From Myxococcota bacterium (GTDB lineage Bacteria; Myxococcota_A; UBA9160; UBA4427), in contig JAQWRT010000026.1 in the NCBI GenBank assembly GCA_029243605.1, positions 62,001-126,000 on the forward strand: DNA of 64,000 nucleotides, written 5' to 3'. Position numbers and translations under genes: made by a program. The notes under the pieces were generated by a model. The model searched no databases and was not told the DNA's origin. It saw only the letters and a list, made by a program, of their open reading frames with translations. Shown one piece after another: positions 18,073-28,200 of the stretch (positions are counted from its first letter, which is position 1; every line of letters starts with the position of its first letter).

Positions 18073-18921
18073 ATGGCCAGAGTACTCATCGTAGGTTGTG
18101 GATATGTAGGGGGCGCGCTCGCCGAGCGCCTGGTGGGCGAGGGTGACGAGGTCTTCGGCCTGCGTCGGGATCCGTCGTCGTTGCCCAAGGGCGTCATCGG
18201 GCTGGCGGGCGATGTGGCCGAGCCCGGGGGGCTGGGTGCCCTCCCCGATGGACTCGACTCGGTGGTCTACGCCGTGGGAGCCAAGCAGCGCGACGAGGGA
18301 GCCTACCGTCGGTCGTACCTCGACGGTCTCGGGCATGTCATTCGTATCCTGGGGGACGAGGGGCAGAACCCCTCGCGCTTCGTTTTTACCTCGAGCACCT
18401 CGGTCTACGGCCAGACTCGGGGCGAGTGGGTGGACGAATCCTCGCCCACCCATCCCCGGGGTTTTCCGGGGGAGATCATGCTCAGCGCCGAGCGCGTGCT
18501 CCACGGCAGCCGTTTCCCGAGCACGGTGCTGCGCCTGGGTGGAATTTATGGGCCCGGACGCACCCGGCTCATCGACCGCGTTCGCGCCGGTGAGGCGGTG
18601 ACCCGCAGCGAACCCCCGGCGTTTACCAACCGCATTCATCGGGACGATGCCGCCGGCGCCATCGCCCATATCCTTGCCCTGGAGGACCCCCAGGAAACCT
18701 ACCTGGGCGTGGACACCGAGCCGGCAGATTCGAGCGAGGTCTTGGGCTGGGTCGCCGAGCAACTCGGGGTGGAGCGGGCGCCGGCTTCCCAAGGGCCGCC
18801 CGAATCGGGTCGGCGCTGCAGCGGTCGAGCCCTGGTCGAGAGTGGCTATCGCTTCGTCTACCCGAGCTTCCGTGAGGGCTACGCCGGGCTCATGAAAACC
18901 CGGGCTGCGGGGGCCGCATGA
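18073..18921 (+). CDS. NAD(P)-dependent epimerase/dehydratase (extended SDR, YeeZ-like)
   Basis: 282-residue short-chain dehydrogenase/epimerase. The Rossmann motif is at the very N-terminus (VLIVGCGYVGGALAERL). TSSTSVYGQTRGEWVDE places the catalytic Ser/Tyr-like region, and NRIHRDDAAGAI is the usual downstream loop. The ATG at 18073 is the only good start before the Rossmann strand. Its stop overlaps the start of the SGNH gene by four bases (ATGA), so the two are translationally coupled. A sugar-nucleotide substrate is possible but not shown. Confidence 0.85.
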   Translation: MARVLIVGCGYVGGALAERLVGEGDEVFGLRRDPSSLPKGVIGLAGDVAEPGGLGALPDGLDSVVYAVGAKQRDEGAYRRSYLDGLGHVIRILGDEGQNPSRFVFTSSTSVYGQTRGEWVDESSPTHPRGFPGEIMLSAERVLHGSRFPSTVLRLGGIYGPGRTRLIDRVRAGEAVTRSEPPAFTNRIHRDDAAGAIAHILALEDPQETYLGVDTEPADSSEVLGWVAEQLGVERAPASQGPPESGRRCSGRALVESGYRFVYPSFREGYAGLMKTRAAGAA

Positions 18922-19940
18922 CCCGGGTTGGGGGCGGCCCAGAGTCCGCTTCCCCGCCCCCCCCCGATCCGCCTCGATCCCGCCGCCTGGGCTACAGCCT
19001 CGCCCTCGCCGGGATCGCGCTTCTGGGAAGCCTGGTGGCCGCGGAGTTGACCCTCCAAGTGCTGGCCGCCGTAGCGGCCCAAACGGTGGACCGTGGCCAG
19101 GCGGCATGGATCGGTGAGGAGGGAATCACCGTCCTCAGCGTGGGCGATTCCCATACCTTCGGCCTGCCGCTCCCGGCGGAGGAGAGTTATCCCGCCCAAC
19201 TCGAGGCGGCCCTGAGCCGGCATCACCCCGAGTTCGACTTTCAGGTCGTCAACATGGGGATTCCCGGGGCGAACAGCAGCTTTGTGGCCAATCGCCTGGA
19301 GCGCCAGCTCTTTCAGTTGCGCCCCGACCTGGTGATCGTCTGGGTGGGCGTGAACAATATCTGGAACGTGGTGGAAACCCGGGCCTGGCAACGACCCGAT
19401 CGTTGGCTGCCCCTGCGTCAGGCACTGCTGAACTCGAAGCTCTTTCGCTTCGGGTCGATCCTCTGGTTCAGCGCGACCGGCCATCAATACGACGCCGCCG
19501 TGCGCGGGGGATGGTTTGAGGGTGAGCGACGACCCTCGGGTCACCTGGGGAAGGGCAAGCGACTCAAGGACCCCAGCGGAAGCTTGGCGCCGGATTTGCG
19601 CCGCATGGTCGAACTGGCCCGCAGCCTGGAGACGCCGATTATTTTCGTCACCTATCCGCTGGCGGGCGCCGAGGACATCAATCGCACGATCCGGGCGACC
19701 GGGGGGCAACTCGGCGTGGCGGTCATCGACAGCTCGGTTGCTCTGGAGCGAGCCTTTCGAGCGGGACACCTGCGGCCCGAACTCATCGACGAGCGCTCGG
19801 GTCCCCATCCCTCGGCGCTCCTCTACCGTTATCTGGTGGAGGATATGTTGGCCGAGGTCGAGGCCGAGCTCTCGGCCTGGCACGGGATCGAGTGGTCCTC
19901 CCCGGGGACTTTACCCGCCTCCCCTCGACCCGGGTCATGA
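18918..19940 (+). CDS. Membrane-anchored SGNH/GDSL hydrolase
   Basis: 340-residue protein with a Pro-rich cytoplasmic N-terminus, one transmembrane helix (residues about 27-55, LGYSLALAGIALLGSLVAAE) and an extracytoplasmic SGNH-hydrolase domain. Block I serine is in SVGDSHTFG, block II glycine in NMGIPGANS, block III Asn in VGVNNIW, and the block V Asp/His pair in DERSGPHPS. The family includes acyl-esterases and O-acetyl transferases acting on polysaccharide or lipid. It is coupled to the upstream SDR gene by a four-base overlap, which might point to a shared envelope-sugar role; that is inference. Confidence 0.85.
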   Translation: MTRVGGGPESASPPPPDPPRSRRLGYSLALAGIALLGSLVAAELTLQVLAAVAAQTVDRGQAAWIGEEGITVLSVGDSHTFGLPLPAEESYPAQLEAALSRHHPEFDFQVVNMGIPGANSSFVANRLERQLFQLRPDLVIVWVGVNNIWNVVETRAWQRPDRWLPLRQALLNSKLFRFGSILWFSATGHQYDAAVRGGWFEGERRPSGHLGKGKRLKDPSGSLAPDLRRMVELARSLETPIIFVTYPLAGAEDINRTIRATGGQLGVAVIDSSVALERAFRAGHLRPELIDERSGPHPSALLYRYLVEDMLAEVEAELSAWHGIEWSSPGTLPASPRPGS

Positions 19941-20024
19941 ACTGGGCTTTCCTCGTCGGGCCCTAGGTTCGCTCGACTTCGGGTTTCCCCCCCACTCCTT
20001 TCGTTACTCCGCAAGAGGTTCGCC

Positions 20025-21179
20025 ATGCCCCGACCGCCCGACTTCAGTGCTCCCGTCGCCGCCATGCCGGGCGCTGTCTACTCGCCCTTTGCGGATCGCT
20101 TGCACGATCATCCGGGTCCGGTCTTTCCCCTGCACGTGGGCGACACCTGGCTCGAGCCCGGGGAGGGAATGCGGATGCAGGACATCGCCTCGGCGGAGCA
20201 TCCGGGGCTTCACCAATACTGCGATACCCGGGGCCTGCCCCCGCTCGTCGATGCCCTGGTGGAGCGGTCCCGGAGGGCGAGCGGGCTGACCTGGGAACGC
20301 GAATCCGTGCTCGTCGCCGCGGGTGCCACCGCGGGTCTGGCCTGCGCGGTGGGCGCCGTGGCGTCCCCGGGCGACGAGGTGCTGATTCTCGCCCCCTTCT
20401 GGCCCCTGATCCGGGGCATCGTCCAGGCCACCGGGGCCACCGCCATCGAGGTGCCCTTCTACGACCGGGTGGACTCGGTGGAAACGGCCCTGGAGGCGGT
20501 GAGAGCCCGGGCGAGCGAGCGCACCGTGGCCCTCTACGTATCCACCCCCTCAAATCCCACGGGCCGGGTGCTGCCCGGGTCCTGGCTCGAGGCCCTGGCC
20601 GAACTCGCCCGGGAGCGCGATTGGCGCATTCTAGCCGACGAGGTCTACGCGGATTTCGTCTACCACGGCGAGCACGTGCCCCTGGCGCCCTTCGCCCCGG
20701 AGCGGACCCTTTCGGCGCATTCGTTTTCCAAGGCCTTCGGCATGGCGGGCAATCGCGTGGGCTACCTGGTGGGCCCCGAGGCTTGGATCGACCAGGCGCA
20801 AAAGCTCGGTACCCACAGTTTCTATAACGCCCCGGTGCCCTGCCAGGTGGCGGCGCTTCGGGCCTTGGAGGCCGGCGCGGATTGGCAGCGCGACGCTCGG
20901 GCGCAGTACCAATCCGTCGGTTCGGCGGCGGCCGATCTTTTGGGGCTGAGCCCGCCCGAGGGTTCGACCTTTCTCTTCGTCGATGTCGCCGGCAAACTCG
21001 ATGAGCGCGGGTTGCCGGGCCTGCTCGAGGATTGTTTCGAGGAGGGCGTGTTGGTGGCCCCGGGTTCTTCGTCGGGCAGCGATTACGCCGACTGGGTGCG
21101 CCTTTGTTATACCGCGATGCCCCCCGAGCCGACCCTCGAGGGCGTCGGGCGTTTGGCGCGTCTGCTCGCTGGGCGCTGA
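20025..21179 (+). CDS. Class I/II PLP-dependent aminotransferase
   Basis: 384-residue fold-type I aminotransferase of the aspartate-aminotransferase type. The PLP lysine is Lys236 in HSFSKAFGMAGNRVGYL; STPSNPTGRVL holds the conserved Asn that contacts PLP, ADEVYADFVY the Asp/Tyr pair, and VRLCYTAMP the substrate-carboxylate Arg near the C-terminus. The ATG at 20025 has AAGAGG upstream. It is 84 bases after the SGNH gene and convergent with the cyclotransferase gene. Substrate specificity cannot be deduced; no amino-acid operon surrounds it. Confidence 0.88.
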   Translation: MPRPPDFSAPVAAMPGAVYSPFADRLHDHPGPVFPLHVGDTWLEPGEGMRMQDIASAEHPGLHQYCDTRGLPPLVDALVERSRRASGLTWERESVLVAAGATAGLACAVGAVASPGDEVLILAPFWPLIRGIVQATGATAIEVPFYDRVDSVETALEAVRARASERTVALYVSTPSNPTGRVLPGSWLEALAELARERDWRILADEVYADFVYHGEHVPLAPFAPERTLSAHSFSKAFGMAGNRVGYLVGPEAWIDQAQKLGTHSFYNAPVPCQVAALRALEAGADWQRDARAQYQSVGSAAADLLGLSPPEGSTFLFVDVAGKLDERGLPGLLEDCFEEGVLVAPGSSSGSDYADWVRLCYTAMPPEPTLEGVGRLARLLAGR

Positions 21180-21181
21180 GA

Positions 21182-21226
21182 ACCGCCGGGGCTTGTATGA
21201 CCGCCGGGGCTTGTACGACCGCCGGG
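21182..21226. repeat. 18-bp tandem repeat, two and a half copies
   Basis: Unit ACCGCCGGGGCTTGTAYG occurs at 21182-21199 and 21200-21217 (one base differs), followed by its first nine bases at 21218-21226. It fills the 48-base gap between the convergent aminotransferase and cyclotransferase stops. Two copies with no interspersed spacer do not make a CRISPR array; slippage-type duplication is likely. Confidence 0.8.
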
Positions 21227-21227
21227 T

Positions 21228-21677
21228 TCAGTCCGCGGGATCCGGTCGGGTGCGCACGCCGGCGAGAAAACGGATGAACCCATCGGGCAGTCCGTGCTCC
21301 CGAGCGCCTTGGAGAAGATGCTCGACGTAGCCGGCGTAGGGGAGTTGCTCGGGGTCGGGCGATTCCCAGAGGTAGACCTGGGCGTTATGCCATTGCCCCG
21401 CGTCGTCGCGCACCCGGCAGGGCGTCCGCCGATAGCCGGGTTCGAAACCGTCGAGAGCCGTCCAGGCCGTCGCGGGAATCGACCACACCACACCCCAGGC
21501 GACGCTCCCCGGTTCGGGAATCAGGTTGGCTTTGCCCGACCCGTCCGCCGAGGGCTTGTTGAAGACGAGCCGGTGGGCGTCGAGTTCGGCCACCGCCACC
21601 GGCTGGGGGTGGGGGATGCGCTCGGCCAAGCGCCGGGTGCTCAGGTTCGACCCGTAGGCGAAATACAGTTCGCGCAT
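21228..21677 (-). CDS. Gamma-glutamylcyclotransferase-family protein
   Basis: 149-residue protein of the GGCT/AIG2-like fold. The signature is at the N-terminus: FAYGSNLSTRRLAERI, followed by VAWGVVWSIP and LDGFEPGYRR. Enzymes of this fold form 5-oxoproline from gamma-glutamyl peptides or amines. The long open frame to 22808 is an artefact of antisense recC; the ATG at 21677 places the diagnostic YGSNL at residues 8-12, as in the family. It is divergent from recC with about 130 bases between. Confidence 0.87.
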   Translation of the reverse strand: MRELYFAYGSNLSTRRLAERIPHPQPVAVAELDAHRLVFNKPSADGSGKANLIPEPGSVAWGVVWSIPATAWTALDGFEPGYRRTPCRVRDDAGQWHNAQVYLWESPDPEQLPYAGYVEHLLQGAREHGLPDGFIRFLAGVRTRPDPAD

Positions 21678-21806
21678 GCCGGGCAGGATGCGCGAAAAGT
21701 TTTCAGAGTTCCAGCCGCTCCGGGCTTGCGCCCATCGGCCGGGAAAAAATGAATTCTTCGGCCTTCCCGATTGAACGCGCCCGAGCTTGGCCGTATCGTG
21801 GGCGGG

Positions 21807-24800
21807 GTGCACATCCATCGGAGCAACCGGGTCGAATCGTTGGTGTCCGGGCTCACCCGGGTGGTGGCCCAGCCCCAGGCCGACCCCCTCGCCCCCGAGT
21901 GCATCGTGGTTCAGGGCCGGGGCATGGAACGCTGGCTTTCCCTTGAGCTTTCGAACCGCCTGGGGGTTCTGGGGAACCCGAAATTCCCCTTTCTTCGCGC
22001 CTTTCTTCGCGACATCCTGGGGAAAGTTCTCGAAGATGATCTCTCCCTGCCCGGGCGCCCTCGGGTCGACGATGCCTTCGAACCCGGACGGCTCATGTGG
22101 TCCATCGCCGAGTTGCTCGGGGAACTCGCTGGGGAGCCAAGTTTCCGCCCGGTCCAGGATTACCTCGGTGGCGAGACCCGGGGCGAAAAGGCGCTTGCGC
22201 TCGCTCGCCGAATCGCCGAGAGCTTCGACCACTACGCAATCTATCGGCCCGAATGGGTTCTCGCGTGGGAACGCGGAGAGCCGGTCCGGGAGCCCGGACT
22301 CTCGCGCCGAGACGAAGCCTGGCAAGCGGAACTCTGGCGGGCCCTGGTGGCGCGCCACGGTTCGGTTCATCTGGCCCGGCGGATCGAGTCCTTTCTCGCC
22401 GTGCTGGATTCGGGTTCCCTCGCGCCCGGCACCGTCCCCGACCGGGTCAGTCTCTTTGGCGTCGCGACCCTGCCGCCGCTTTTTCTCAGCGCCCTGGCCG
22501 GTCTCGGCCAAGTCACGGAGATGCACCTCTTCGTGCTGAGCCCTTCCCGGGAATATTGGGGACAGATCCGCAGCGCTCGGGAACAGATTCGGGAAAGCCG
22601 CGTGCGCGGTGAAGCGCCCGGGGACATGCATTTCGAGGAAGGCCACCCGCTGCTCGCCTCCCTCGGCCGACTCGGTCGGGATTTTCAGGAGATCATCGAG
22701 GCGAGCGTCGACTATCAGGAAAGCGACGAGGATCTCTACCTCGATCCGCTCTCGGAGACCGAGGGCCCGGGCTGCATGCTCTACGCCTTGCAATCCGACA
22801 TCCTGCATCTGCGCGATCGTGGCGGCTTCGAGACGGGCGACTCACCCCTTGCCCTCGCGGCCGATGATCGTTCGATTCAGGTCCACGCCTGCCACGGTCC
22901 CATGCGCGAGGCCGAAATTTTGCGCGACCAACTGCTCGATCTCTTCGAGACCGACCCCTCCCTTGAGCCGAGGGATGTCATCGTGATGACCCCCGATGTC
23001 GACACCTATGCCCCCTTCATCGAGGCGGCCTTTGGCGCCGAGGTCGGCGCCGGCGGTCATCAGGCGATTCCCTGCCGGGTGGCCGATCGCGGCGCGCGCT
23101 CGGTCTTCGAGGTGGTGGAAGCCTTCTTTCGCCTGCTCGATGTCCTGGCCGGGCGTCTTTCCGCCAGCGCGGTTCTCGATCTGCTCGGAGCCGGGTGCAT
23201 CCGCGAGCGCTTCGGCTTGGTGGAGGCGGACGAGCCGACCCTTCGCGACTGGATTCTCGGAGCGGGGGTGGGCTGGGGAATCGACGCGGAGCATCGGGTT
23301 CGGGAGGGCCAGCCGCCGGCCGAGGAGAATACCTGGCGCTTTGGCCTCGATCGCCTCTTCCTCGGCTACGCCATGGCGGACGGGCCCGAGAGCCTTTTTT
23401 CCGGGGTTCGCCCCCATGAGGGCGCTCAGGGCGCCGAGGCGGCGCTTCTCGGGCGCCTGGGCGATTTCACCCGGGCTCTTTTCGACTTTCATGGCCGGGC
23501 CGAAAAGCCCCTTCGCCCCGCTCAGTGGCGGGGCCTGCTCGCGGCCCTCGTGGAGTCCATGATCGAGACCGACAGCGAGACGGCGCATCAGCGACAGCTG
23601 ATCCTCGAGGCCCTGGACGAGATCGTTCGGGCCGCCGAGCAGGGCAAATTCGAGGATGAACTCTCCCTGAGCTCCATGCGCGAACAACTCGAAGCCGGCA
23701 TCGCGGACAAGCGGCCTTCGGGGGGCTTCTTGGCGGGCGGTGTCACCTTCTGCGAACTGGTCCCCATGCGAACGGTTCCCTTTCGCGTGGTCTGCCTGAT
23801 GGGGCTCGGAGATGTCGAGTTCCCCCGGATCCGGCGCCGTCTGGGCTTCGACCTGATCGGCCGTCGCCCGCGCCCGGGCGACCGCAGCTCCCGAGAGGAT
23901 GACCGCTACCTATTTTTGGAGGCGTTGCTCTCGGCGCGGGATTATTTCCTCGTGACGTACAAGGGGCAGAACCCCCGGGACAACGAGTCCCTTCCCCCCT
24001 CGGTGGTCGTCGGCGAATTGCTCGACCACCTCGATCGTGCCTTCGTCCCCGATGCCGGTGCCCGCACAATCCGGGAAGCCGTGACCGTCACGCACCGACT
24101 CCAGCCCTTCAATCCCGTCTACTTCAGCGCCGGGGAAGGCGACTCCCGCCTCTTCAGTTATTCGGCCACGGGCTGTGCAGGCGCCGTGGCCTTGGCGGCG
24201 CCGCGCTCGGAACCGGATCGTTTCATTCCGGTTCCGCTTTCCGAGCCCGCCGAAACCGGCGATGCCCTCGAACTCGACGAGCTCATCGACTTCTATCGGA
24301 ACCCGGCGCGCTCCCTGCTCCGCAACCGCCTGCGCATTTTTCTCGCCGAGGACGGCGATGCCGCCCCGGATCGCGAGCCCGCCGAACTCGCCGGGCTCGA
24401 TCGCTGGCGGGTCGGCGACGAACTCGTTGCCCGCCGGCTTCTGGGCGAATCCTCGGAGCGCGATGGCCCTCGGATTCGGGGCCTTGGGATTCTTCCCCTG
24501 GGCGCGGCGGGACGGGTTGCCTACGAGGGGGTGGAACAGGAAGCCGAAAGCTTGGCCGCTCGGGCCCGGGAGGTCTCCGGGGGCGGGTCGCTGGAAACCC
24601 TTGAATTCGATCTGCGCGAAGCCGGTCTGCCCCTGGTGGGAAGACTCGACGGGATCGGGGACGGCGTGCGTGTCCATGCGCGCTTTTCACGGCTCGAGGG
24701 GACCTGGGAAATCGAGGAATGGATTCGCCACCTGGCGCTCTGCGCGGCGCGGCCCGAAGGGGGCGGGGCCCTGACCCACCTCGTGGCGCGCCCTTCGGAA

Positions 24801-25217
24801 AAGAAGAAGAACGGCATCCATGTGCGCTTCGGCTTCGTGGAAGACGCCGGGGCGCAACTCGAAAAGCTCGTGGCGATCTACCGGCGCGGGCAGTCCAGTC
24901 CGCTGCCCTTCTTCCCCCGGACCTCTCGCAAATACGCGCTCACCCTTCGCAATTCAAAACAGGGAGATCCCGAAGGGCACGCCACCAACGATGCCTACAG
25001 TGCCTGGCGAAGCGATGACGCAAACGCCGCTTCGGGGCAGGCCTCTTTCTGGAGCCGGGGCGAGGGAGAGGATGTTCATTTTGCCCGGGTCTTCGCCGGG
25101 CAGGACCCCCTGGCGGTCTCCTGGCGGCCCGATCCCGGTACGCCTGGCGATGGCTTTCGCAGCCTGGCCCGGGGAGTGTTCGACCCTCTCCTGATTCACC
25201 GCGAGGGGGGCGATTGA
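21807..25217 (+). CDS. recC: Exodeoxyribonuclease V gamma subunit RecC
   Basis: 1136-residue RecC, the Chi-recognising scaffold subunit of RecBCD, a double-strand-break repair helicase/nuclease. The start VHIHRSNRVESL matches the E. coli N-terminus (LRVYHSNRLDVL), so the GTG at 21807 is preferred over the TTG at 21771. IVVQGRGMERWLSLELSNRLG continues this match. Other recognisable parts are the degenerate helicase core, CRVADRGARSVFEV, and VTFCELVPMRTVPFRVVCLMGL near residue 640-660. Length is close to E. coli RecC (1122). Its stop overlaps the recB ATG by one base (TGATG). Whether a Chi-like sequence is used cannot be told here. Confidence 0.93.
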   Translation: MHIHRSNRVESLVSGLTRVVAQPQADPLAPECIVVQGRGMERWLSLELSNRLGVLGNPKFPFLRAFLRDILGKVLEDDLSLPGRPRVDDAFEPGRLMWSIAELLGELAGEPSFRPVQDYLGGETRGEKALALARRIAESFDHYAIYRPEWVLAWERGEPVREPGLSRRDEAWQAELWRALVARHGSVHLARRIESFLAVLDSGSLAPGTVPDRVSLFGVATLPPLFLSALAGLGQVTEMHLFVLSPSREYWGQIRSAREQIRESRVRGEAPGDMHFEEGHPLLASLGRLGRDFQEIIEASVDYQESDEDLYLDPLSETEGPGCMLYALQSDILHLRDRGGFETGDSPLALAADDRSIQVHACHGPMREAEILRDQLLDLFETDPSLEPRDVIVMTPDVDTYAPFIEAAFGAEVGAGGHQAIPCRVADRGARSVFEVVEAFFRLLDVLAGRLSASAVLDLLGAGCIRERFGLVEADEPTLRDWILGAGVGWGIDAEHRVREGQPPAEENTWRFGLDRLFLGYAMADGPESLFSGVRPHEGAQGAEAALLGRLGDFTRALFDFHGRAEKPLRPAQWRGLLAALVESMIETDSETAHQRQLILEALDEIVRAAEQGKFEDELSLSSMREQLEAGIADKRPSGGFLAGGVTFCELVPMRTVPFRVVCLMGLGDVEFPRIRRRLGFDLIGRRPRPGDRSSREDDRYLFLEALLSARDYFLVTYKGQNPRDNESLPPSVVVGELLDHLDRAFVPDAGARTIREAVTVTHRLQPFNPVYFSAGEGDSRLFSYSATGCAGAVALAAPRSEPDRFIPVPLSEPAETGDALELDELIDFYRNPARSLLRNRLRIFLAEDGDAAPDREPAELAGLDRWRVGDELVARRLLGESSERDGPRIRGLGILPLGAAGRVAYEGVEQEAESLAARAREVSGGGSLETLEFDLREAGLPLVGRLDGIGDGVRVHARFSRLEGTWEIEEWIRHLALCAARPEGGGALTHLVARPSEKKKNGIHVRFGFVEDAGAQLEKLVAIYRRGQSSPLPFFPRTSRKYALTLRNSKQGDPEGHATNDAYSAWRSDDANAASGQASFWSRGEGEDVHFARVFAGQDPLAVSWRPDPGTPGDGFRSLARGVFDPLLIHREGGD

Positions 25218-28200
25218 TGGCGTCGATGGAACCCTTCGAGGTGCCCCTGGACGGCACTCGCCTCGTCGAAGCGAGCGCGGGCACGGGCAAGACCTTCACC
25301 CTGACAACCTTGTACCTCCGCCTGCTTGTCGAGCAGGGCCGGCGAGTCGACGAGATCCTTGTGGTCACTTTCACCAAGGCCGCCGCCGCCGAACTGCGCC
25401 AACGGATTCGCGACCGCCTGCGCGAGGCCGTCGAAGTCTTCGAGGGTTTCCGGGCCGCGCGCCCCTCGAAGCGCGCCGAGGGGTCGGTGCTCAAGCGCCT
25501 CGCCGAGGGCAGCGCCGAGCGCGGAACCCTGGACAAGGATCACACCCACCTTGTCGAGGGCCTGCGGAGTTTCGACGAGGCCAAGATTTCGACGATCCAC
25601 GGGTTCTGCGACGGCGTTCTCGAGGAGAATGCTTTTGAGAGCGGCGCGGCCTTCGAAACCGAACTCGTGACCGATGACTCGCCCTTGATGGACGAGATCG
25701 TCGCCGATTACTGGACCCGGGAACTCTTCGACGCGCCCCGGGATTTTCTGGCCTGGGTCGAGTCCGGGGGCGGGCGCACGGCCAAGGCGCTTTCGAAGTT
25801 GGCCCGGGCGGTGCTCTCGCCGCCCGGCACCGTGGTGCTCCCCGGGGAGGTGACCCCGGTGGACGAGGCGATGGAAGCCTTGGCCCCGGAGTGGGAGGCC
25901 GCCTTCAACGCCTCCCTAGCCGCCTGGCGGGTCAGCGGCGATGAGGCCATCAAAATTCTGCTCGAGGCCGCCGAGCAGAAGGTTCTCAAGGGAAATATGT
26001 ACGCGGCAAAATTCGAAGCCGGCTGGCGCGCCGACATCGAGGCGCTGTTGGCCCGGCCGGTACCGGGCGCAACCCTGGGCACGAAGAGCAGCCCGAACCG
26101 GTTTCTGAAACTGGCGACCCGGGGCATCGAGAAGGGCGTTCGAAAGGACCAAAGCGCGCCCGAGCATCCGCTCTTCGAAGCGTTCGAGCGCTTCGCCGGG
26201 TTGGACGCCGAATACGGAGAACTCCAGGAGACCCGGTGGCTGAACCTACAGATCGCGTTGGTGGGTTTTGTTCGGGAGCAATTGGTTCGCCGCCAACGCG
26301 AGCGGCGAACCCGAACCTTCGACAGCTTGCTGACGGATTTCGCCGAGGCCCTGAGAGGGCCTTCCGGAGAGGCCCTGGCCCAGAGCGTTCTCGATCGGCA
26401 TCCCGTGGCCCTGATCGACGAGTTCCAGGATACGGACCCGGTCCAATACGAAATCTTTAAGAGCATTTGGGGCGGGACCGAGGGCTCGCTCTTCATGATC
26501 GGCGACCCGAAGCAGGCGATCTATGCGTTTCGCGGAGCGGATATTTTCGCCTACATCGACGCCAAGCGGAGCGCTGGGGACCGGGTCGATACCCTGGACA
26601 AGAATTGGCGCTCGGATCCCGATTTGATCCGTGCGGTCAACGGGATCTTCAAGCGGAGGCCGCTGCCTTTCATCTTCGACGAGATTCCCTTTCACCCCGC
26701 CCAGGTGCCGAAGGGGAAGAGCGAGAGCATGCGGGCCGAGGACGGGGCCGGGGCGGCGCTGCGTTTTCTCCTTCTGGGGCGAGACGAGGGCAAGAAGAGC
26801 CTCGATGGGAAGAAGGGGGCGGAGTCCATCGGCCGGGGCATCGCGGCGGATATCGCGAGCCTGCTGGCCTCCCGAGCCCCGATGGCCACGGGCGGCGCGG
26901 TCGATGGGGAAGAGCGCGAGTCCTGCCCGGTGGGTGCCGGCGATATCGCGATCCTCTGCCGCACGAAGAAAACGGGGCGGGTCCTCGCCGAGGCGTTGCA
27001 CGGTCGGGGCATTCCCAACGTGCTGCGGGTGGACGACAGCATCTTCGACACCGCCGAAGCCTCGGATTTTCAGGCCCTGTTGGCGGCGGCCGCGGATCCC
27101 AGCGACGGCCGGGGGCTTCGCGAGGCCCTTGCCACGCCGCTGGTCGGTGTGTCGGCTGAGCAGCTTGTCGGCTTGGCCGAGGATCCCGAGGCCTGGGAGG
27201 TCTGGCTCGCCCGGGCCCGGGGCTGGGAGCGTTGTTGGCAGCGCGGCGGCGCCATCGCGCTGCTCCAGTTGATCTTCGATGACCACGGCACCCAGGGCCG
27301 ATTGCTGGCTTCGCCGGGCGGCGAACGCCGGCTCACGAATTTTCTGCAACTCGCCGAGTTGGTGCAGAAGGCCGCCCAAAAGGGGAACCTCGGCCCCCGA
27401 GCGCTTCACGCCTGGCTCCGGCGAATGCGCATCGACGCCCGGGCTCGGGATGAGGGTGCGGTGGAAGACGCGTTGATCCGGCTCGAGAGCGATGCCGACG
27501 CGGTCCAGATTCTGACGATTCACGGCAGCAAGGGGCTGCAATACCCCGTGGTCTACTGCCCGGACCTTTGGGAGGGCAAGCTGCTGGGCAACGACGACCA
27601 GGCCCGGCCGCGCTTTCACGACCCCGAAGCGGAACACCGCCTCACCCTGGACCTCGGGAGTCCGGACCAGTCCCGGGCGACCAACCGGATGCGCTGGGAG
27701 ACCCTGGCTGAAAATCGGCGGCTTCTCTACGTCGCCCTGACCCGGGCCCGGCATCGCTTGGTGGTGGCCTGGGGCGCTTTCAACAACACCGGATCCTCGG
27801 CCCTGGGCCTCCTCCTTCACCCGCCGCCGGGCATCGAGGACTTCACTCCCGAGACCAGCGACGAACTCGAGAAAGCGGCGAACAAGCACACGAAGGAACT
27901 CGGCGACGACGAGATCCGGGAGGCGTTGCTCGCGGCGGGCTCGGCGGCGGGGGGGGCCATCGCGGTGGAGACCCTGGCGGACGCCCGTCCGGAGGCCGAT
28001 GGGTCCGAGTTGTCTCCGGCAAAGGCCGCCGGGGAAGGGCTGGTGGCGCGCCAGGGGAAGCGGGTGCTGGGCAGCCGCTGGCGGCTTTCGAGTTTTTCGG
28101 GTCTGGTGGCCGCCGGGGCTGGGTCGGGCGGGGCTTCCCGGGCGGATACCCATCCCTCGAGCCAGGGCCTGGATTACGACGACGCCGTTTCGGGTGAGCC

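Noticed and set aside
21182-21226. Short CRISPR-like array
   Set aside because: Copies are directly adjacent with no spacers, only two and a half units, and there are no cas genes.
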